Of a DNA stretch of 64,000 bases, positions 43,517-53,922 are shown in pieces. The stretch lies in assembly GCF_024753135.1 (NCBI RefSeq), contig NZ_JANUGP010000006.1, positions 1 to 64,000 on the forward strand. The letters are read 5' to 3'. The translations under genes and the position numbers were made by a program. Origin of the DNA: Streptomyces pyxinicus (GTDB lineage Bacteria; Actinomycetota; Actinomycetes; Streptomycetales; Streptomycetaceae). The first letter of the stretch is position 1; each line of letters opens with the position of its first letter. The notes beneath the pieces are model-generated. The model was not told where the DNA came from. It worked only from the letters and a program-made list of their open reading frames with translations, and did no database searches.

Positions 43517-43756
43517 GTGCCGGGCGGTACGGCCGGACCCGTGCCGGGCGGTACGGCCGGACCCGTGCCGGGCGGTACGGCCGGACCCGTGCCGGGCGGT
43601 ACGGCCGGACCCGTGCCGGGCGGTACGGCCGGACCCGTGCCGGGCGGTACGGCCGGACCCGTGCCGGGCGGTGCAGCCGGACCCGTGCCGGGCGGTGCAG
43701 CCGGACCCGTGCCGGGCGGTGCAGCCGGACCCGTGCCGGGCGGTGCAGCCGGGACC
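43517..43756. repeat. 24-bp minisatellite, 10 copies
   Basis: Ten perfect-phase units beginning GTGCCGGGCGGT. Units 1-6 (43517-43660) continue with ACGGCC and units 7-10 (43661-43756) with GCAGCC. The clean block boundary indicates expansion of two parental units by slippage. Confidence 0.95.
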
Positions 43757-43767
43757 GGAGCGGAGTC

Positions 43768-44079
43768 GCATGGCCAGGGACAAGGCCGCGGCGCCCGGCG
43801 CGGCATCCGGACAGTACGGCCGCGCATGGCGGGCCGCGAGTCCACGACCGAGGCGAGGGCACATGGCCAAGGGCCACGGCCTGCACCGCGCACAGCGCCC
43901 GGGCAGCACGGCCGACCCAAGCCAGGTCGCGAGGCCAGGACCGGTGCGGGGCCACGTGGCCAAGGACAAGACCGGCACCGGCAACGCCCGGCAGTACGAC
44001 CGACCCAAGCCGGCCGCCAGGCCCCCACTGAGGCGAGGCCACGTGGCCAGGGGCAAAACCGGCACCCGGTGCGGGGGCC
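43768..44079. repeat. Degenerate ~93-bp repeat, 3-4 copies
   Basis: Copies start at 43768, 43861, 43954 and 44041 with RCRTGGCCARGG and contain CAGYACGGCCG and GACCCAAGCC further in. Spacing is 93, 93 and 87 bases; the last copy is partial. Confidence 0.75.
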
Positions 44080-44165
44080 ACGCGGCCGGAGCCGGGGGCA
44101 GAGGAACTCGCGGCCCCTACGCGGGCGACGGCGTCCAGCCCAAGCCGTGCTCGGTCCGGGGGTGC

Positions 44166-44200
44166 GAAGGCCCTGCCCGTTCGGGACGGGCAGGGCCTTC
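44166..44200 (-). terminator. Terminator of the purSQL operon
   Basis: GAAGGCCCTGCCCG(T) and its complement form a 14-15-bp stem around TCGGG, 18 bases after the purL stop. Confidence 0.8.
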
Positions 44201-44217
44201 GGGGTTACCCGGCGGGG

Positions 44218-46472
<2,255 letters not shown>

Positions 46473-46476
<4 letters not shown>

Positions 46477-47153
46477 GCGTTGACCAGCTTCTTGAGGATC
46501 GAGGTGAAGAACGGGAGGCCGTCGGTGCGGCCGGTGCCGATCAGCGGCTCGACGGCGTGCTCGGGGTGCGGCATGAGGCCGACGACGTTCCCGGCCTCGT
46601 TGGTGATGCCGGCGATGTCGTTGAGCGAGCCGTTGGGGTTCACGTCCAGGTAGCGGAAGACGACCCGGCCCTCCGCCTCCAGCGCGTCGACGGTGCGGGC
46701 GTCGGCGACGTACCGGCCGTCCATGTTCTTCAGCGGGATGCTGATCTCCTGGCCCTGGCGGTAGTCGCCGGTCCAGGCCGTCTCCGCGTTCTCCACCCGC
46801 AGCTTCTGGTCGCGGCAGATGAAGTGGAGGTGGTCGTTGCCGAGCATGCCGCCGGGGAGGAGGTGGGCCTCCGTGAGGATCTGGAAGCCGTTGCAGATGC
46901 CGAGGACCGGGAGGCCGGCCTTCGCCTGCTCGATGAGGGGCTCCATCACCGGCGAGAAACGGGCGATGGCACCGGCGCGCAGGTAGTCGCCGTAGGAGAA
47001 GCCGCCGCACAGGACGACGGCGTCGACCTGCTTGAGGTCCTTGTCCTTGTGCCACAGGGCGACGGGTTCCGCCCCCGCGATACGGATCGCGCGCCGGGTG
47101 TCCCGGTCGTCGAGGCTGCCCGGGAAAGTGACGACGCCAATACGAGCGGTCAC
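46473..47153 (-). CDS. purQ: FGAM synthase glutaminase subunit PurQ
   Basis: 226 aa from GTG 47153, overlapping the purS stop by four bases (GTGA). It is a class I glutamine amidotransferase: nucleophile Cys in [13 protein letters not shown], and the His/Glu pair in [12 protein letters not shown]. The start [17 protein letters not shown] is typical of PurQ. It hydrolyses glutamine and channels ammonia to PurL in the PurSQL complex. Translationally coupled on both sides. Confidence 0.97.
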
Positions 47154-47422
47154 TTCGCGGCCTCCGCGACTTCCGCCGGCTCTTCCACCTTGACGACGAA
47201 GTCCTCGATCACCGTGTTGGCGAGGAAGGATTCCGCCAGATCGTGGATGCGGGCGAGTGCGGCCTCGTCGACCGGCCCGTCGACTTCGAGTTCGAAACGC
47301 TTTCCCTGACGTACGTCCGAGATCCCCTCGAAACCCAGGCGCGGCAGCGCACGCTGGACCGCCTGGCCCTGGGGGTCGAGGATCTCCGGCTTGAGCATGA
47401 CGTCGACTACGACGCGTGCCAC
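47150..47422 (-). CDS. purS: FGAM synthase accessory subunit PurS
   Basis: 90 aa. GTG 47422 ([20 protein letters not shown]) is chosen because GGAG lies five bases upstream; a GTG two codons earlier overlaps that site. The small alpha/beta protein has [27 protein letters not shown], characteristic of PurS, which bridges PurL and PurQ. The last 15 residues are an Ala/Glu extension common in actinobacteria. First gene of the purSQL operon. Confidence 0.95.
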   Translation of the reverse strand: MARVVVDVMLKPEILDPQGQAVQRALPRLGFEGISDVRQGKRFELEVDGPVDEAALARIHDLAESFLANTVIEDFVVKVEEPAEVAEAAK

Positions 47423-47733
47423 TGGCACTCCCGGTGTGTGGTGCTGAGCAGGTTCCTTCAGACTACCCGCACAAAATTTCTACGCGAGTAGAGTTGGAGG
47501 AAACTACGTGAGGCGCGTCACGATCGGGTGTCGAAGCCCGGCCCGCGCGAAAAATTCTGGGAAAGTTCGGGAGTCCCGCCCGCGTTACGTATTGTGCTCG
47601 GACACGCGGAGGGATTTAGTCGGGCTTCACTTTGCATTGCCGGGCACTGTACAAATGAATTGGCAATAGCCGATACTCGGTACGTCATCGCCGTTGAGCT
47701 GTATCGACGTGCCGCACGAAGGGACCGATATTC
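47423..47733. other. Divergent promoter region of purSQL and lsr2
   Basis: About 310 bases, markedly more AT-rich than the neighbourhood around 47470-47490, 47545-47560 and 47610-47665 (for example TACAAATGAATTGGCAATAG). It must hold both promoters. AT-rich tracts upstream of lsr2 are plausible Lsr2 autoregulatory sites. I cannot fix the hexamers. Confidence 0.5.
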
Positions 47734-48051
47734 GTGGCGCAAAAGGTCGTGGTCACTCTGTTTGACGACATCGACGGCTCGGAAGCGGCGGAAACGATCG
47801 CCTTCGGACTCGACGGTAAGTCGTACGAGATCGACCTGAACGCGGGAAACGCCAAGAAGCTGCGCAAGGCGCTCGCGCCCTACGTCGAGGCCGGCCGCAA
47901 GCGGTCGCGCTCCGGCAAGGCGTACAAGCAGACCGAGGTGGCGCCCGACCCGGCGGCCGTCCGCGCCTGGGCCCAGGCCAACAAGATGGACGTCCCGGCG
48001 CGCGGGCGCATCCCCAAGAAGGTCTACGAGGCGTTCACCGCCGCCCAGTGA
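47734..48051 (+). CDS. lsr2: Nucleoid-associated protein Lsr2
   Basis: 105 aa from GTG 47734 with GAAGGGA nine bases upstream. The N-terminal half is the Lsr2 dimerisation domain (VVVTLFDDIDGSEAAETIAFGLDGKSYEIDL). A basic linker (GRKRSRSGKAYK) follows, then the AT-hook-like DNA-binding domain with VRAWAQANKMDVPARGRIPKKVYEAF, RGR being the minor-groove contact. Lsr2 silences AT-rich and horizontally acquired DNA, including secondary-metabolite clusters in Streptomyces. Length and architecture are standard. Confidence 0.96.
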   Translation: MAQKVVVTLFDDIDGSEAAETIAFGLDGKSYEIDLNAGNAKKLRKALAPYVEAGRKRSRSGKAYKQTEVAPDPAAVRAWAQANKMDVPARGRIPKKVYEAFTAAQ

Positions 48052-48165
48052 GGCGGGCGGGACGAGCGCGTCGAGCGAGGCCCGCGAAGGGGCAGTCCCC
48101 AGGGCCCGTCAGCGGGCCCTGGGGACCGTTCAGTTGGGCGGAGCGGGCCCGGCGGGGGAACCGAC

Positions 48166-48196
48166 TTGCGCTACCCCCCTGCTGATCAGCTAATGT
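48166..48196 (+). promoter_or_regulatory. Candidate promoter of the tRNA-Gly pair
   Basis: TTGCGC at 48166-48171, 19-base spacer, TAATGT at 48191-48196, about 50 bases upstream of tRNA-Gly(UCC). The spacer is one base longer than usual. Confidence 0.4.
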
Positions 48197-48244
48197 CTGG
48201 AACACGCCGAGGGGCGAGGCCGAAAGGCCGGATCCCGAGGACAT

Positions 48245-48316
48245 GCGGGTGTAGTTCAGTAGTAGAACATCCCCCTTCCAGGGGGAAGGCGCAGTGTGCG
48301 ATCCCTGTCACCCGCT
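48245..48316 (+). tRNA. tRNA-Gly (TCC), aberrant D- and T-arms
   Basis: 72 nt. The acceptor (GCGGGTG/CACCCGC), D-stem and anticodon stem (TCCCC/GGGGA with loop CTTCCAG) are perfect. The D-loop is AGTAGTA and lacks the G18-G19 pair. The T-arm reads CAGTG-TGCGATC-CCTGT, which pairs poorly and replaces the invariant TTC by TGC. G18 and U55 normally lock the tRNA elbow. It is either a decaying gene or a specialised glycine tRNA. Confidence 0.75.
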
Positions 48317-48398
48317 CTGGCATCGGCCGTCATGACCACGCTTGTGGATCAGGTAGGCTGGTGCTCGCACCGATCGGTGGGAGCCGGTCGGGGGCAGT

Positions 48399-48471
48399 GC
48401 GGACGTAGCTCAGTTGGTAGAGCGCAACCTTGCCAAGGTTGAGGTCGCGAGTTCGAGCCTCGTCGTCCGCT
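48399..48471 (+). tRNA. tRNA-Gly (GCC), copy 1
   Basis: 73 nt with loop TTGCCAA and canonical arms (GCGAGTTCGAGCCTCGT). Identical to the copy at 52795. Confidence 0.95.
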
Positions 48472-48477
48472 CGGGAG

Positions 48478-48508
48478 AAAGACCCCGGTCCACTGGACCG
48501 GGGTCTTT
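48478..48508 (+). terminator. Terminator after tRNA-Gly copy 1
   Basis: AAAGACCCCGGTCC and complement with ACT loop, followed by TTTT. The stem core and loop are shared with the hairpin after copy 2. Confidence 0.85.
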
Positions 48509-48597
48509 TCGTTTCCCCGCGCCTTTCTGACATTTGTCATGGCGGGTGATGACACCGCGCACTGCCCGGCCGGCGCCGGCGCCGGGACGCTGGCCTC

Positions 48598-49536
48598 ATG
48601 GACAAGCACGGACACGAGCACGTGATCGAGGTCACCGACCTCCGACGCGTCTACGGAGGCGGGTTCGAGGCCGTACGCGGCATCAGCTTCTCCGTGGCAC
48701 CCGGCGAGATCTTCGCCCTGCTGGGCACCAACGGCGCCGGGAAGACCTCCACGGTGGAGCTGCTGGAAGGGCTCGCCGAGCCCGCCGGGGGCCGGATCCG
48801 GGTCCTCGGCCACGATCCCTACCGCGAGCGGGCCGCCGTACGGCCCCGCACCGGCGTCATGCTCCAGGAGGGCGGCTTCCCCGCCGAGCTGACCGTCGCC
48901 GAGACCGCCCGGATGTGGGCCGGCTGCACCAGCGGCGCCCGGCCGGAGGCGGAGGCCCTCGGCCTGGTCGGGCTGGCGGACAAGCACGCGGTGCGGGTCA
49001 AGCAGCTCTCCGGCGGGGAGCGGCGCCGGCTCGACCTGGCGCTCGCCCTGCTCGGACGGCCCGAGGTGCTCTTCCTGGACGAGCCGACGACCGGACTGGA
49101 CGCCGAAGGCCGCCGGGCGACCTGGGAGTTGGTGCGGGAACTGCGCGACGCCGGTACGACCGTGCTGCTCACCACGCACTACCTGGAGGAGGCCGAGGAC
49201 CTCGCCGACCGGCTCGCCATCCTGCACGAGGGCCGCATCGCCGCGTCCGGCACCCCGGCCGAGGTGACCGCCGGCCGGCCCTCCCGCATGTCCTTCGAAC
49301 TGCCCGAGGGCTACTTCCTCGGCGACCTGCCCCCGCTGGCCCACCTCGGCGTCCGCGCCCACGAGACCGACGGCCGGCTCGTCCACCTGAGCACCACCGA
49401 ACTCCAGCGCACCGCCACGGCCGTCCTCACCTGGGCCGACCGCTCGGGCGTCCCCCTGCACCGCCTCGACGTCCGCTCGGCGTCCCTGGAGGAGGCCTTC
49501 CTCGGCATCGCACGGGAGCACGGGGTGGCGGCGTGA
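48598..49536 (+). CDS. ABC transporter ATP-binding protein (export, DrrA-like)
   Basis: 312 aa from ATG 48598. Walker A is GTNGAGKTS, the Q-loop MLQEGGF, the signature LSGGERRRLDLAL, Walker B VLFLDEPTTGLD and the switch His in TTHYLEEAEDLADR. The 80-residue C-terminal extension is typical of multidrug or antibiotic exporters such as DrrA/NodI. It powers the downstream permease. Its stop overlaps a possible GTG start of the permease frame. A sensor kinase and regulator follow, suggesting a stimulus-controlled efflux unit. Confidence 0.9.
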   Translation: MDKHGHEHVIEVTDLRRVYGGGFEAVRGISFSVAPGEIFALLGTNGAGKTSTVELLEGLAEPAGGRIRVLGHDPYRERAAVRPRTGVMLQEGGFPAELTVAETARMWAGCTSGARPEAEALGLVGLADKHAVRVKQLSGGERRRLDLALALLGRPEVLFLDEPTTGLDAEGRRATWELVRELRDAGTTVLLTTHYLEEAEDLADRLAILHEGRIAASGTPAEVTAGRPSRMSFELPEGYFLGDLPPLAHLGVRAHETDGRLVHLSTTELQRTATAVLTWADRSGVPLHRLDVRSASLEEAFLGIAREHGVAA

Positions 49537-50042
49537 GGGAGGAGAGGGGCGAGGGGAGCGGCGGGGTCGGTACGGCGGGCGGGGGGTTCGGTGGGCCCGG
49601 CCCGGGGGCTGAAGGGCTCGGCGCCGGGGGCGTCGGGCGTGGCGAGGGCGGGACTTCGGGAGGCGGGGGCGGTATCGCCGAGGGCGGCGCGGAGGGCAGG
49701 GAGCCCGGCACCGGGCCCTCGGGGCGCGGCGAAGGCAGAACTGCCGGATACGGGTGCGGTATCGGCCGGGGTGCGCGCGGGGCGGGGACAGAGGTCGGCG
49801 GCACCGGCTCCGGGGCCGGGGCCGGGGCCGGCTCCGGGAGCGGGGCCAGCTCCGGGGGCGGGGCCAGCTCCGGGGCCGTCGTACGCCACGCGAACGGAAC
49901 CGCCGACCGCGAGAGCGGCACCGGCGGGCACGCGAGTCGAGGCGGCACGCGGGCGGACGGGCCCGGCACCAAGGGTCCAGGGCGTGGCGGTGCGACCGGT
50001 GTGCGAGACGGAGTCGGGAGCGGGCGGGTGAGCGGAGGCGTC
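49537..50042 (+). other. Gly/Ser/Ala low-complexity stretch between ABC genes
   Basis: About 0.5 kb with strong G excess on the plus strand and short GGGGCC-, GGGGCGGG- and AGCTCCGGGG-type repeats (clearest near 49805-49880). It stays in frame with the permease and would encode a 170-residue Gly-rich leader if the GTG at 49533 were used. I consider it more likely untranslated, since a much better start follows at 50043. Confidence 0.5.
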
Positions 50043-50867
50043 ATGGCAGGAGGGAGCGGAAGCGTGGCCGTAGGGAGCGGTGAGGTTGTGGGGAAGGCCG
50101 GCTGGGCCGGGACGCGGCGGCGGCTCGGGGCGCTCGGGCGGGGCGAGTTGGCATTGCTCGGACGTAACCGGGGTGTGGTGTTCACCGCGCTGGTCGTGCC
50201 GCTGGTGCTGCCGTTCAGCGTGCGGCCGGCGCTGGACGGCATGCATCTGGAGCGGCACGGGCTGAACGTCGGCACGACCCTGCTGACGGCCGCGGTCGGC
50301 TACTCCTTCCTCTTCGCCGTCTACACCTCGCTGGTCAGCGCCTACGTCGCCCGCCGCGAGGAACTCGTCCTCAAGCGGCTGCGCACCGGCGAGCTCTCCG
50401 ACCCGGAGATCCTCACCGGCACGGCCCTGCCCGCGGTCCTCCTCGGCCTCGCCCAGGCGCTGGTGCTGTGCGTCGCCTGCGCGGTGCTGCTGGACACCGG
50501 GGCGCCCCGGGCGCCGTACCTGATCCTGCCCGGGCTGGTCACCGGGCTCGCGACCACCGCCGCCCTCGCCGCGCTCACCGCGTCCTGGACCCGGACCGCG
50601 GAGAGCGCCCAGGTGACCGCGCTGCCGCTGGTGTTCGTGTCCATGATCGGCTCCGGGATCGCCTTCCCCGCCGAGATCATGCCCGGCCGGCTCGCCTCGG
50701 TCTGCGAACTCCTCCCGCTCTCCCCGGCCGTCCGGCTGTTCCGCGGCGGCTGGACCGGCCAGTTGAGCGGGTACGAGGTGCTGGGCGCCCTGGCGACCGC
50801 GCTGGCCTGGACGGTCGTCGCGGTGTTTGCTGTACGGCGGTGGTTCCGCTGGGAACCGCGCCGCTGA
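50043..50867 (+). CDS. ABC-2 type transporter permease
   Basis: 274 aa from ATG 50043, chosen for GGAGG four bases upstream. The alternative GTG at 49533, overlapping the ATPase stop, would add 170 Gly-rich residues. Six membrane helices lie between about 45 and 270, starting VVFTALVVPLVLPFSV. The coupling helix region AYVARREELVLKRLRTGELSDPEILTG and the PAEIMPGRLASVCELLPLSPAVRLFRGGWTG segment are typical of ABC-2 drug exporters. It pairs with the upstream ATPase. Nineteen bases separate it from the sensor kinase. Confidence 0.85.
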   Translation: MAGGSGSVAVGSGEVVGKAGWAGTRRRLGALGRGELALLGRNRGVVFTALVVPLVLPFSVRPALDGMHLERHGLNVGTTLLTAAVGYSFLFAVYTSLVSAYVARREELVLKRLRTGELSDPEILTGTALPAVLLGLAQALVLCVACAVLLDTGAPRAPYLILPGLVTGLATTAALAALTASWTRTAESAQVTALPLVFVSMIGSGIAFPAEIMPGRLASVCELLPLSPAVRLFRGGWTGQLSGYEVLGALATALAWTVVAVFAVRRWFRWEPRR

Positions 50868-50885
50868 CGGACGGGGGGACGCGCG

Positions 50886-52160
50886 ATGCTGGGGCACGTA
50901 CGGCGCTGGCAGCAGCGGCACTGGCGGGAGCGGAGCAAGGCCGAGCGGGTCGAGCTGTACACGGTCGGCACCTGGCAGGTCACCGTCTGGCTCTTCTCGC
51001 TGGGCTGGCTGCTGCTGCCGCTCCTCGGCGGGCTCGACGACCGGCCGGCGGCGGTGCTGCTCGGCACCCTGCTCGGGATCGTGGCCACCCTCCAGTGCGC
51101 GGTGGCCCATCGGTTCACCCGGCCCGTGCTGGACCACTACCTGGGGCGCGCGGAGCTGCCCCCCGGCGCCCACCGCGTGCCGGCCGTCCTGCTCGGGCTG
51201 GCGCTGGCGCTGATCCTGGCCCTCGCCGTGCTGGGCGCGGGCGAGTCGATGACGGTCCGGCTCGCCGTCGGCGCCTGCACGCTGCCCTTCGGGATGCTCT
51301 ACGGACTCACCGTCCCCGTCCGGGTGTTCCTGCGCCGGTCCGCGCTCCTCACCGTGCTGCTGGTGGCCGCCGTCGGGCTCGCCGACCGCGATCCGGTCGG
51401 CCTGCTCGCGACCGCGCTGATGTGCGCCTTCAGTACCGCCTTCCCGCTGCTCGCCGGCCGCTGCGGCGCCTGGACCCTGCACGTGCTCTGGGAGGCGGAG
51501 GGGCGCCGGGAGCTGGAGGCCCGGCTCGCCGTCGCCGAGGAGCGGCTGCGGTTCGGGCGGGACCTGCACGACGTGCTGGGGCGGAACCTGTCGGTGATCT
51601 CCCTCAAGAGCGAGCTGGCCGTCCAACTGGCCCGGCGCGGGCGGCCGGAGGCCGTGGCGCAGATGGTCGAGGTGCAGCGCATCGCGCGGGAGTCCCAGCG
51701 CGAGGTCCGGGACGTCGTACGCGGCTACCGGGAAGCCGACCTCACGGTGGAACTGGCGGGCGCGCAGGGCGTGTTGACGGCCGCCGGGATCGCGTGCGAG
51801 GTGCGCGCGGAGCGGGCGGAGCTGCCCGCCGAGGTGCGCTCGGCGCTCGGCTGGGTGGTGCGCGAGGCGACCACCAACGTGCTGCGGCACGGCGACGCGG
51901 CCCACTGCTCGGTGGGGCTGCGGAGCCTACCGGGGTGCGTGGTGCTGACGGTGGAGAACGACGGGGTGGCCGGGTCCGCCCCGCCCCCGGGCGGGGGCGG
52001 AGGTTCCGGGCTGGCCGGGCTGCGCGAGCGGCTGGCCGCCGTGGACGGCACCCTGGAGGCGGGCCCGGCCGGGGCGGGCCGGTTCCGGGTGCGGGCGCGG
52101 GTGCCGCTGGGTCAGAGCCCGGCCCTCGACGGCGAGAGAGTGAGCGAAGTCACGACATGA
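50886..52160 (+). CDS. Sensor histidine kinase, NarL/DesK type (HisKA_3)
   Basis: 424 aa from ATG 50886, with GGGGGGA seven bases upstream. Five to six membrane helices lie between 27 and 195. The dimerisation and phosphoacceptor helix is RFGRDLHDVLGRNLSVISLKSELAV with His228. The HATPase domain follows (VVREATTNVLRHG N-box; GGGGSGLAGLRERL G-box). There is no large external sensor, so it may sense within or via the membrane, as bacitracin- and lipid-responsive kinases do. It overlaps the response regulator gene by four bases. Confidence 0.92.
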   Translation: MLGHVRRWQQRHWRERSKAERVELYTVGTWQVTVWLFSLGWLLLPLLGGLDDRPAAVLLGTLLGIVATLQCAVAHRFTRPVLDHYLGRAELPPGAHRVPAVLLGLALALILALAVLGAGESMTVRLAVGACTLPFGMLYGLTVPVRVFLRRSALLTVLLVAAVGLADRDPVGLLATALMCAFSTAFPLLAGRCGAWTLHVLWEAEGRRELEARLAVAEERLRFGRDLHDVLGRNLSVISLKSELAVQLARRGRPEAVAQMVEVQRIARESQREVRDVVRGYREADLTVELAGAQGVLTAAGIACEVRAERAELPAEVRSALGWVVREATTNVLRHGDAAHCSVGLRSLPGCVVLTVENDGVAGSAPPPGGGGGSGLAGLRERLAAVDGTLEAGPAGAGRFRVRARVPLGQSPALDGERVSEVTT

Positions 52161-52771
52161 GCGGTCCCGTATGGCTGTTGCTGGCCGACGACGAGCATCT
52201 GATCCGGGGCGCGCTGGCCGCGCTGCTGTCCCTGGAGGACGACCTCCAGGTGGTCGCGGAGGCGGCGAGCGGCCCCGAGGCGCTGGCGATGGCCCGCGCC
52301 CACACTCCCGACGTGGCCGTACTCGACCTGGAGATGCCCGGCGCCGACGGTGTGAAGGTGGCCACAGCGCTGCGCGCCGAACTGCCCGGCTGCCAGGTGC
52401 TGATCGTCACCGGTCATGCCCGCCCCGGCCATCTGAAGCGGGCCCTGGCGGCGGGCGTGCGGGGGTTCGTCCCGAAGACCCTCAGCGCCCGGCGGCTCGC
52501 CGAGATCATCCGGACCGTGCACGCCGGGAACCGCTACGTGGACCCCGAGTTGGCCGCCGACGCGATCTCCGCCGGGGACTCCCCGCTGACCGCGCGGGAG
52601 GCCGAGGTGCTGGAGCTGGCGGCGGACGGCGCGCCGGTCGCGGAGATCGCCGAGCGGGCCGCGCTGTCCCCGGGGACCGTGCGGAACTACCTCTCCTCGG
52701 CCGCCACGAAGCTCGGCGCCGAGAACCGTCATACGGCGGTGCGTCTCGCCCGCGAGCGAGGTTGGGTATAG
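52157..52771 (+). CDS. Response regulator, NarL/LuxR type
   Basis: 204 aa from ATG 52157 (ATGA overlap with the kinase stop). Receiver domain: acidic pair DDE at 11-13, phosphoacceptor Asp57 in VAVLDLEMPG, Thr in LIVTGHA and Lys in GFVPKTL. The C-terminal LuxR HTH is SPLTAREAEVLELAADGAPVAEIAERAALSPGTVRNYLSSAATKLG. It should control this ABC exporter operon or a small regulon. The tRNA-Gly copy 2 begins 24 bases after the stop. Confidence 0.93.
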   Translation: MSGPVWLLLADDEHLIRGALAALLSLEDDLQVVAEAASGPEALAMARAHTPDVAVLDLEMPGADGVKVATALRAELPGCQVLIVTGHARPGHLKRALAAGVRGFVPKTLSARRLAEIIRTVHAGNRYVDPELAADAISAGDSPLTAREAEVLELAADGAPVAEIAERAALSPGTVRNYLSSAATKLGAENRHTAVRLARERGWV

Positions 52772-52794
52772 TTGCTCTCGCGCCACGGCGCAGT

Positions 52795-52867
52795 GCGGAC
52801 GTAGCTCAGTTGGTAGAGCGCAACCTTGCCAAGGTTGAGGTCGCGAGTTCGAGCCTCGTCGTCCGCT
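52795..52867 (+). tRNA. tRNA-Gly (GCC), copy 2
   Basis: 73 nt, identical to 48399-48471, including the CAGT just before the tRNA. Confidence 0.95.
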
Positions 52868-52873
52868 CGGGAA

Positions 52874-52906
52874 GGAAGGCCCCGGTCCACTGGACCGGGG
52901 CCTTCC
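52874..52906 (+). terminator. Terminator after tRNA-Gly copy 2
   Basis: GGAAGGCCCCGGTCC and its complement around ACT, 15-bp stem. It ends 14 bases from the convergent purC stop. Confidence 0.85.
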
Positions 52907-52919
52907 TCGTGTGGCCGTT

Positions 52920-53819
52920 TCAGGACCAGCGGACGCCCGTCAGGCGCTCGTAGGCCTCGACGTACTTCGCGCGCGTGGCCTCGACGACCCGCTCCGGCAG
53001 CGGCGGCGGGGGCTGCTCGCCGCGGCGGTCCCAGCCGGACTCCGCCGAGGTCAGCCAGTCCCGCACGTACTGCTTGTCGTACGACGGCTGCGCCTGGCCC
53101 GGCTGCCACCGGTCGGCCGGCCAGAAGCGGGAGGAATCCGGGGTGAGGACCTCGTCGGCGAGGACGAGGGTGTCCCCGTCGAAGCCGAACTCGAACTTGG
53201 TGTCGGCCAGGATGATCCCGCGCTCACGGGCGATGTCCCGGGCCCGGGAATACACGGCGAGGGTGACCTGGCGCAGTTCGGCGGCGGTCTCGGCGCCGAC
53301 CTGGCGGGCCACCTCCTCGTAGGAGACGTTCTCGTCGTGCTCGCCGACCTCGGCCTTGGTGGCCGGGGTGAAGATCGGGCCGGGCAGCTCGGAGCCGTCG
53401 ACCAGGCCCTCGGGGAGGGCGAGCCCGCACACCGTACGGGACTCCTGGTACTCGGCGAGGCCGGAGCCGGTGAGGTAGCCGCGGGCCACGCACTCGACGG
53501 GGACCATCCGAAGCGACTTGCAGACCAGCGTCCGGCCCGCCCACTCCGCGGGGGCTCCGGGGGGCAGTTCGGTGCTGAGCACGTGGTGCGGCGCCAGGTC
53601 GCGGAGCTGGTCGAACCACCACAGGGAGAGCTGGGTGAGGACGCGGCCCTTGTCGGGGATCTCGGTGGGCAGCACCCAGTCGTAGGCGGACAGGCGGTCG
53701 CTGGCGACCATCACGAGGTCGCCCGCCTCGGTCCGGTACAGGTCGCGCACCTTTCCGGTGTGCAGGTGGACCAGGCCCGGAACCTGGAGCGGCTCGGGCT
53801 TTTCTACGAATCCGGACAC
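52920..53819 (-). CDS. purC: SAICAR synthetase
   Basis: 299 aa from GTG 53819 with GGGGAGG five bases upstream. Family motifs: GKVRDLYRTEAGDLVMVASDRLSAYDWVLPTEIPDKGRVLTQLS, CKSLRMVPVECVARGYLTGSG, and LADTKFEFGFDGDTLVLADEVLTPDSSRFW. It joins CAIR and aspartate with ATP. It is monocistronic here, separate from the other pur genes, with a dimethylformamidase-like gene downstream of its start region on the same strand, ending 100 bases upstream. Confidence 0.96.
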   Translation of the reverse strand: MSGFVEKPEPLQVPGLVHLHTGKVRDLYRTEAGDLVMVASDRLSAYDWVLPTEIPDKGRVLTQLSLWWFDQLRDLAPHHVLSTELPPGAPAEWAGRTLVCKSLRMVPVECVARGYLTGSGLAEYQESRTVCGLALPEGLVDGSELPGPIFTPATKAEVGEHDENVSYEEVARQVGAETAAELRQVTLAVYSRARDIARERGIILADTKFEFGFDGDTLVLADEVLTPDSSRFWPADRWQPGQAQPSYDKQYVRDWLTSAESGWDRRGEQPPPPLPERVVEATRAKYVEAYERLTGVRWS

Positions 53820-53922
53820 GGTTCCTCCCCGTGGTTCTGACCAAGTGCCTCGATTCTCCCTTACCGGGGTGGCGGGTTCCGGTCAGGGGTCGGCGGCACC
53901 GGTGTCTTCCGGTGCCGCGGGG

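Larger units (their letters stand above)
43318..44165. other. Minisatellite-rich region between purL and an isomerase-family gene
   Basis: About 0.85 kb filled by a 24-bp repeat array and a degenerate 93-bp repeat. All six frames are long because of GC content, none has full GC3 bias, and none has a credible start. I treat it as non-coding, though repeat lengths of 24, 93, 93 and 87 are all multiples of three. Confidence 0.6.

Noticed and set aside
46477..47055. N-terminal extension of purL
   Set aside because: The open frame upstream of ATG 46476 is an alternative frame of purQ; the ATGA overlap with purQ fixes the start.
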